NCBI GenBank assembly: GCA_010405405.1 | Contig: MU004230.1 | Coordinates: forward strand, 3,617,744 to 3,681,743 | DNA length: 64,000 nucleotides | Origin: Microthyrium microscopicum | Lineage: Eukaryota > Ascomycota > Dothideomycetes > Microthyriales > Microthyriaceae | Direction of reading: 5' to 3' | Shown: one piece after another, positions 56,864-64,000 of the stretch | Position numbering within the stretch: position 1 is the first letter of the stretch | Layout of the letters: the number at the start of each line of letters is the position of its first letter | Notes under the pieces: model-generated | Databases searched by the model: none | Told to the model about the DNA's origin: nothing | What the model saw: only the letters and a program-made list of their open reading frames with translations | Program-made: the position numbers and the translations under genes

Positions 56864-59755
56864 CTAACGTATCGTCAACATCTCCAAACAAAACTCTTGA
56901 AACTCTCCAGGCTTCAGCCAATCCTCCACATCGTCTTCCACATAATTGTAGTATTTAGCACGATATTCCTCCTTGACGCGCCTCAAATGGACTTTGTCCC
57001 AATGATATCGCACCAGCCGTGATATCAATAGCTCATAACGATCCTTGCGATCTTCTCGCTCGCGTTCCTTTTCCCGCTGCTTTTCTTTCTCCTTCTCCTT
57101 TTCTCGCTCTCGCGTCTCCCGGTTTTCGGTGCTGAAGGGGTTGAGTTTGGTAATGCTAGATCGCGGCGTAGGATCCCTCGAATCTGCACCTGACGATTCT
57201 GCCGAGGAGCGACGGGATTTCGAGCGTGGTTTGAGATCGAGGAGGGCGTGATATAGCAGCATAGCGTCTCTGGCCGGTCGATTTATCACACCATTGAGGA
57301 TATGTGCAATGACTTCGCCCTAAAACAACATTAGCCAAAGCACCTTAGGAACTGATTTGAAGAACTTACCACTAAATTCTCACTCCTCTGCAACGCAATC
57401 TTCGCAAAATTCCCACCCTCCCTCCGTTCAAACAACCGCAAACACTCCTTCAAATGCCTCTCACTCCGCTGCACACAAATCTGCAACATCGCCGACTCTC
57501 CACCCGACCGTCCTTTAAGCGCACGCACCCATGTATCCACATCCTTCTCCACATACTCTCTCGGAAAACTCTCCTTCTCGTCCTGCCGTCTCGCTTCCAG
57601 CGCCCACATAATCGCCGTACGAAACTTGTCCACCCTCAACTCCTTATCCATGCACTTGACCAAACTATCCCCATAACGTTTGTCGCGGAAATTTTCTTTG
57701 ATCTTTTGGACTTCAGAGTTGGGTCGGCCCATTAGCGCTTCGATGAGAAGTTCGCGTTTGGCGACGGCGGATTGGTACCAGTAGTTTGCCCAGTAGCCTT
57801 CCGACTCCCAGCGGCCGAGGGCGGTGACGTAGGCGATTGTGCGGAGATTGCTGGGGACTTTGAGTTTGATGTGTTTGGCGATATTGATGCCGCGGCCTTG
57901 GTACTTTGCTACGTGTTTATAGGCTGTGTGTAACTCCATGATTTGGTCGTGGCTGAGGACGGGGAGGATGTCGGTGAGGACGCCAAAGTCGGGCTTGGCT
58001 TTGGTGAGTTCGGTGGCGATGTGGGAGGCGTCTTCTTCTGCTTGGTACATGCTGACCGTCTTCTTCTTCGGAGACTTGGAGCGGCGGCGCGAGAGGGATC
58101 GTTGGCGGGAGGAGGCGCGGCCGTTGGTTTTGCTGATGCTGAGGGTGCGGCTTTTGCCGAGACCGATGGAGACGCGCTCTTTGGAGGTGCGTGGGGAGGA
58201 GGGCTCGAGGGGTGAGAGATCGGAGTAGTCGTCGTAGTCATCGTGGGCGCGGATCATGGGGGACGGCATGCCAGGCATGGATTGCCAAGTCCCGCGGTAA
58301 GCTTCGAGGAGAGGACTGGCTGGAGGTAATACACCATGTACGTCTGGCCTGTCACCGCTTACAGATAGACGATCCATTCGGGTTCGCATACCGCCTCCTG
58401 GTGACACGCCTCGAACATCAGGCCGAAGTTGGGATGTCGATAATCGATGCGACTTGGATTTTGACTTTGGCGGAGATATATCTCTAGGGGCAATATCTTT
58501 GATTCTAGCCCCGTCTTCAAAGGCGCGTCCACCAGCTGATATAGGATATTCATCTGGGCCATCAATCGGATAGCCACCCGGCGTTGAAATGGGAAACCCG
58601 GCTGGCGTACTTATTGGATAACCTCCGGGTGTTGAAATTGGGTATGTGTCGGGATGTCCTATAGGTAGGGGAGGCGGTGGAGGAGGCATACCACCCTGAA
58701 ATGGTGATCGCGAAGGCGGTGGCATGCTTGGAGGAGGAGGCATTCCACCGAAGAACCCTCCGTTACCACCAGGGTATGGCAATGTCGTGACATCTTTATC
58801 TTTCTTCTTTTTTGTCGGCTTTCCACCAGGCTCAATTGTCATTGTTGAGTATTGGGTATCAACCACGTCCTCAACCGTCGCAAATTGATCGCTCTTCTTC
58901 TGTTTCTTTTTCTTCTCATCCAAAACTCTAGGAATTGTAGCATAAGGTGTATGTGGTATCAAGGGCGGAGGTTGCCTGATTGGCTGTGATGTATATTTGA
59001 TTTGCGACGGCGGCTTCGCATACTGGTAAGCTCCAGAGGGAGCATTATATCCGTTGACTACTGTCCGCGTAGGCTGTACGGTAGCCGAAGGGCCTGTTTG
59101 TGGATAAGGAGTAAAGGTTGGTACCATGGGCGCAGAATACTGAACGCCCTGGACACCTCCCGGTGGAGTATGATATTGGTTGTCTGGTTGCGCTTCCATG
59201 ATGGGAGAATTCATGGATGAGGTAGCTGCCGAAGGTAATGCGCCAGTCATTAGGTAGTCATCTTCTGTTGTAGAAGAAATCAGTCAGCGTCCAGGAGATA
59301 GAAAATAAGATGTATAATGATTGAAGCTTGGGACGAATCGAACTCGAGAGGGCAATCAGATAGTACAAATGCACAACTGCAGGTATCCGATTCGAGAGCT
59401 GCGCGACATGCTGCTACAGGGCAAAGGAGCAGATGACTAGGCCATGCAGCACTTGAAGCGGCGTATGGGTGGGTACAGAGGCCACCATCAGGTAACAATG
59501 CTTTTGTTTGATGCTGTTTGTTTGATTTGGAGGGATAAACAACAGGGGCGCATCGAGTCTCGAGAATAACAATTGATTTGGTAGCACCATGGTTTTTCAA
59601 CGTACGTGTATGTGAGTGTTCCTGTCAACATGTCAAGTTAGCATCTTGTCGCAACAAACGTTTCTAGTGTTTCTTGTTACCTGTTTGCGACTTGTAGATC
59701 TTGAACGTGATCGCGAGCGTGATGTTCCCAAGGAACCAGTTGGGAATAGCGACAT
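56864..59755 (-). CDS. Annexin-like protein (fungal long annexin, ANXC4 type)
   Basis: Exons 59755-59681, 59621-59606, 59264-57370 and 57319-56864 (813 aa). The N-terminal half is disordered: an Arg/Ser start (GTSRSRSRSRS), Pro-rich stretches, and a repeated GYPISTP/GFPISTP motif at about residues 235-275. The annexin-like core from about 440 has DFGVLTDILPVLSHDQIMEL, HTAYKHVAKYQGRGINIAKH, YWYQSAVAKRELLIEALMGR, then GEVIAHILNGVINRPARDAM, separated from the last repeat (YELLISRLVRYHWDKVHLRR) by a Lys/Glu/Arg run. Classic type-2 calcium sites (GxGT) are not obvious. The first two exons are inferred: a 16-nt microexon and a 341-nt intron link MSLFPTG to QDDYLMTGALP in frame. Without them the protein would start at 59250. 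Membrane or vesicle binding is inferred. Confidence 0.85.
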
Positions 59756-60498
59756 TTAGGATTTCTAGAGAAAAAGAAAATGCGACAGATTTTCAGCTCA
59801 CAGAAGGATGAAGGTTGTAGGACTCATCAAGGCGGAGGATTTGGCGGATCTGACAGTTCCCAGCTTTCAGGCTGTGCCACCAACAGTTGTCTGGGGGAAT
59901 CCACTCTGAGTCTCTGATCCACACCACCAGCGTCAAAAGCGGCTAGCAATCTTCTGAAACATGGCTATTTTGGGGTTAGCCGCCGGTCAACACCATGTTT
60001 GATCAGGCCTCCATCCATTTCTCCCTTCGCTGCCTGGTTGGTCATGATGCTTTTCCTGTCATTCGAAGAGGGCCCGACTCCAATTCAAGCATCTTGTTTC
60101 GCGCACTTGTTTTCGCCCTTGCCGCCTGTTTGCTGACTTGACTCTCGACATCATAAGCCGATGCTCGCACACTCAAGCTCTCAATGAACTATCACGAAGT
60201 CCTCTTCTTCATACCAGCATGAGTCGTAGTCTTGTTTACCGTAACCCAGGTAGTGTTGGAGACGAACGGTGGTTGAATGCGGAAGAGATCAAGCATGTCC
60301 TGGCTCATACCCATGAAAGAACCCCTAATGAACAGGATAATCCCCGTTGAACGCATCTACTCGACGTCCCGACCCGAACTCTAGACATTGAAGCTCTATT
60401 TCCCCTCTAGTTCCCAACAACTTCAATCGAGTCAAATAGCAGGGAAAGTGTATCACTGGAATGGTAATAGACGGCATATATCTCATTAACAACATCCA
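59756..60498. other. Intergenic region
   Basis: About 740 bases. A plus-strand ATG frame at 60219-60350 (MSRSLVYRNPG...) is too short to support. No RNA gene seen. Confidence 0.4.
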
Positions 60499-61579
60499 TC
60501 AAACACAAGCCTCAAACTCCAAAATCCCCTCATCAACCTCCTTCCCCCTCCCCTTCCAATCCCAACAAACCTCCATATCCTCATTACCCCCATCCTCTTT
60601 CGAACCAACCGGTAAATTCACCATCCCCTCCCGAAACACAATCACCCGAAATACATTCCTTCCACTACTCTCACCACCATCTCCTGTAGCTTCCACACCC
60701 ATGGGCCCATAATACCTGACCTCAAAATCAGCAATAACCCCCTCCACCAAAACCTCCACACCAGCCTCCTTCCTCACCGCAACAACATTATACCTCCCAC
60801 ACGCCCGTCGATGAACATGCGTCGTCAATCTCTTCATCCATCTCTCCAATGATGCCGTAGGCCCCACATCGCTGCGAAATGACTGTAACACATCATCTGA
60901 ATTCAACATCTGGCTAGGCAACCATGTAGCCGGAAACGATGCAGATAGCGACGTATCTCGCCCTAAATGTATATTTGATAGGTAGTTATCCGTCGTGTCT
61001 ATGGACGTCGGCACATCCAGCGCGTTAAACAATGAAGGTGCGGGAAATGAGGATAGGCGATCGGAGTGCGTTGAGGATGTTGTGCTTTGTAGCGAGGTAT
61101 TACTTCGACTGGACGTTGTGCTGCGCGCTAATGATTGTGCTCTCCCGTTCTTCGTCGGCGATACGGGGAAACGGGTTGATATTCGTGATGTTCTTGTTCC
61201 GCGGGATGAAGTTGATGATGGTCGTGGTGTTATACGTGTGCGCAGATGTTTTCGTTGCGAGATCAATTTTGTTGGGCGTGTGTTCATGCGGAGGGGGTTG
61301 GTGGTGTCGTGGTAGGGTGCCCATTGTTCGTTGCGTGGTGGTGGTGTTTCGAGGTCGTCGTGGTAGTCGTGTCTCTGGATGGCTTGGAGTTTTTGGCGGT
61401 GGCGTTTGCGGAGGTAGACGATTGTTTGGAGGAGGGTTAGGCCGGTTATGGAGATTATGGAGAGGATTAGAAGGAGGAGGAGTGTTAATGATCTGGATCG
61501 TCAATAGTTTGATCTTGTGGGATTCTTTCGTCGAAACTTACAACATGATGTATGAGATCCTAGAAGATCTATGGGTCAT
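60499..61579 (-). CDS. Single-pass membrane protein, unrecognised family
   Basis: Exons 61579-61542 and 61492-60499 (343 aa), 49-nt intron. After a 12-residue start (MTHRSSRISYIM) comes one membrane segment (LSLTLLLLLILSIISITGL) and a basic stretch (YLRKRHRQKLQAIQRHDY), so the bulk is probably cytoplasmic. The middle (residues about 100-175) is Ser/Thr/Arg-rich and disordered. The C-terminal 150 residues look folded: ASLERWMKRLTTHVHRRACGRYNVVAV, shown in shorter marks as LERWMKRLTTHV and CGRYNVVAVRK, then VEGVIADFEVRYYGP and VFRVIVFREGMVNLPVG. I do not recognise the domain. Starting at the internal Met at 61287 would lose the membrane helix; the upstream exon keeps the frame open throughout. 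Confidence 0.75.
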
Positions 61580-62026
61580 GACAGAGGCATTTCGTCGTTC
61601 GTTTCGGGCATAATGTTAAGCAATAATCAGCTGTAGACTCGGTATGATCCTGCTGCTTCACGACTATGCGAAGTAAGTTGGGTTTGTGTAGCGTGGTGAG
61701 GAATGCTGTTAATGGTTGCCCTGTTACACAGATATCCATAACGAGCACCGCAGCGATGAGCAGAGGGGATTGGATATGCAAAATCGATTTCATTGTGAAG
61801 CTGTTGCTACTGTTTGAATCACCATACCCCAAAGCTGTCAAGCAAAACTAGTAATAATTAGGAGTAAGAAATGAAACATTATTCAATAAAATGTCCACGG
61901 TGTTCCCTCGAACAAATAACCAACCGCTTCTCAAAACCTGTATGCGTATATGTGCTATGCTCGCAAGGAATCCGAAACTCGCTAATCGAAAATGCCGCAA
62001 GTCGGCAGGCCATGTAATCCCAAACT
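61580..62026. other. Intergenic region
   Basis: About 450 bases between the laccase stop and the start of the membrane protein gene, both on the minus strand. Nothing recognisable. Confidence 0.45.
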
Positions 62027-64000
62027 CTACAAACCCGAATCAATTTGATCAGGAATATTAGCGCTCGTCCATGTATCCCACGAGGCGCAAGTATCTGCCA
62101 CAACACTGGGAAAGTCCAACTTCATAACGTCGTCAGGACGTTCCAAAATGTTAATGTAAAGTCCACCGCTGACATGCCACGCAATACTATAACGTGTTAG
62201 CTAAAAGAAGTCACATGGTGGGATAGTACTCACTGGCAATGGAATGGCCAGACTGAAGGATTGTCTTGCGTCCATTGGAGGACAATATACGCGGGTGTAG
62301 TGGCATCTTGCGCTGCACGAACAAGTTGAACATCTCGTCGTTGCGTATTATTAGGATTCGTTACTACACCGTCCCAAGTTCCGAAGCCCTCTGCAAGGAC
62401 GTGGAAGTTATGGCCGTGAAGCTGGAACAGTCAGTGTGTGTCGTGACCACAGGAAGGTGAGAGAAGACTTACATGCATGGGATGCGATGAGAATTGGAAA
62501 GTGTTTTGCACGATCAATCGAACGGAGGAGTTTGATCCAAAATTATACACATTCCACTCCGCAGGGAAACTCAAGTTGCCTTGCTTGACATCTTCGAGTA
62601 CAGGAGAATTGTAGTCTCCTCGGAACGATTCGCCGTTCATGAACCAGATGAAATTGGTGCCGTTGGACTGGAAGACAATGTCGATGTTTTGGACGGCTGG
62701 TGGAGCTGGGTCTGGAGTGATGGCGCATCGAGCTGTGGTTAGACTCAACGCATCGTTTCCACAGTCTTCAAGTTCTGCGGTTGTGAGACTAGATGTAGTA
62801 TTTGGGACCATTGAAGTGTCGGCGTTTTCATAGTAGACGGCGGCAACTGCTTGGGGGGAGACACCGTCGGTGTTTGAACAGCCGGCTCCAATGGTGCCTA
62901 GATCTGAGCGCATCCAGTATGCTGAGCCTGCTGTTCCGTTTGCGAGAACCTGAATATGCTATTAGTAAGGAGGGCAGTCAATTAGGAACCCTACTTACAA
63001 TAATATCAGACCGCTGTCCAACGCCTAGGGTAATGACACTAGTGTTGTACGGTGTGATAGGAACAAAATCGTTCGCTACGACGGTGAAACTATGCCCATC
63101 GATGGTAAACTTTTCGATTCCTTCACCGGAAGTGTTAATCACACGAAGGAGGTATTTCTTGCCAGACTGAAACTGAAACTTGCTGATTCCTGCATTTGGT
63201 ACGCAAGCTGCGGTGGTATTCTCGCATGGATAGTTCATTTTACCATTGATCTGAAAAATTAATTTGACTCTTTACACCAGTCATGGGGTTTGAATGTCTT
63301 ACCAAGTTGTTGTTTGAGACTGGAGCTCCGCCTTGCATTGTTTCATTCACGAGAGTAAAGTAATCAGAATGATACCAGTCGGTGACCATAACTGGACCGA
63401 TGTCAACGTCGTAATCTCCAAGCTTTGGTCCATGGATAACGATGGGCCCAAGGGCACCTCCTGAGTACTGAGCACTGTAATGAGCTGCGAGATATTAGCG
63501 CAAGGCAAGTAAGTTTTCCGGGCTACACTTACAATGATACCATGAGCTGCCGTATTGCTCAGCTTTGAAAGTATAAACCATGGTGGCACCAGGGGCAATT
63601 GGACACTGACTAACAGATGGCACACCGTCGTACCAAGGTGTGCCTACTTGTAGTAGTCCATGCCAATGTAGTGAAGTTCCCTCGTCAGTGAGGTTATTGT
63701 GAACTGTCACTTGAATACTGAAAGTTGGAGTCAGTTTATTCCCATGTCGCAACAAGTCTTTCTGCAAGGACTTACGTATCTCCCCAATTAGCTTCGATCA
63801 ATGGACCAGGAAAGCCTCCGTTGATAACAAGCCCATTCTTAACAACACCATCCGGTGCAATGTTTTGATAAGAGACAGTCAAGTCATAGGATACGGTAAC
63901 TCCAGTATCTGGTGCTGTGCCGCAAACTTGGCCAGTACCGTTGTTGACGGCCAGTGTGGGATTGTTAATGAGGCCCCATTTAGAATTGCCGTTCGTGACG
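62027..64000 (-). CDS. Laccase (ascomycete multicopper oxidase), 5' end beyond the window
   Basis: Exons from the right: >64000-63776, 63717-63533, 63484-63303, 63250-62999, 62949-62473, 62421-62234, 62186-62027; about 540 residues are present. All copper sites are intact: SLHWHGL, SSWYHSHYSAQ (completed by intron 2), [12 protein letters not shown] (across an intron) and [16 protein letters not shown]. The residue ten after the Cys is Leu, as in higher-potential ascomycete laccases. The protein ends in DSGL, the C-terminal plug that fills the solvent channel in ascomycete laccases. Many N-x-S/T sites and Cys residues fit secretion. The first visible residues [10 protein letters not shown]... 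belong to the start of the mature enzyme, so the signal peptide and propeptide lie just right of the window. It oxidises phenols with O2; pigment, lignin or detoxification roles cannot be separated. Confidence 0.95.

Noticed and set aside
59330-59405. Possible tRNA gene (GTTCGATTC box on the minus strand)
   Set aside because: The bases around the box do not pair as a T arm and no acceptor stem is found; it lies in the annexin-like gene intron.
60219-60350. Small plus-strand frame MSRSLVYRNPG
   Set aside because: 44 codons, no supporting signal.
8860-64000. A biosynthetic gene cluster or defence system
   Set aside because: Neighbouring genes are unrelated housekeeping and secreted proteins; no synthase, HET, NLR or linked regulator is present.

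Overview
The window is chromosomal DNA from a filamentous ascomycete (Pezizomycotina). The genes have short introns, mostly 46-75 nt, with GT...CTAAC...AG signals. Two AT-rich islands carry retroelement and transposon relics in which CpA and TpG are nearly absent and TpA is in excess, the signature of repeat-induced point mutation (RIP). The laccase C-terminus (DSGL), the long annexin-like protein and the Lsb1/Pin3-like SH3 protein fit this group. A placement in Leotiomycetes is only a guess. One 10-base assembly gap lies at 26713-26722.

Layout: 1-8040 is a RIP island with a minus-strand Tad1-type LINE relic followed by a plus-strand Ty1/copia relic. 8860-11198 is a bilirubin-oxidase-like multicopper oxidase caught between the two islands. 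11463-14058 is a RIP-degraded hAT transposon whose 8-bp target duplication can still be seen. 14.3-25.1 kb holds an SH3 protein, exosome RRP4, a secreted duplicated six-cysteine protein, ribosomal P0, an OPA3 homologue, a GH114 secreted enzyme and a single-pass membrane protein. 26.3-27.5 kb is a pseudogene array made of repeated exon fragments of the gene at 30.6-33.2 kb. Between them lie a WrbA-type quinone reductase and a Zn2Cys6 regulator relic. 35-45.6 kb holds a G-patch protein, an APH-fold kinase-like protein, a CLIP-170-type microtubule plus-end protein, mitochondrial ribosomal protein uL22m and a PHYHD1-type dioxygenase. 47-59.8 kb holds an extremely Arg/Asp/Asn-rich secreted protein, an arrestin-like protein, ketol-acid reductoisomerase, an MFS sugar transporter and an annexin-like protein. 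60.5-64 kb holds a single-pass membrane protein and a laccase cut by the window edge.

Most genes are unrelated housekeeping genes. I see no metabolic gene cluster. The most unusual material is at 26-33 kb. A membrane-anchored gene (DUF3712-like) has inflated introns, four of which carry 19-bp-period repeats or palindromes built on one core, CCATCGARTGC. A broken paralogue nearby repeats its second and third exons many times but has a normal 50-nt intron without the 19-bp repeats. Two secreted proteins (17.6 kb and 47.0 kb) independently show a duplicated cysteine domain with an intron at the same place in both copies.
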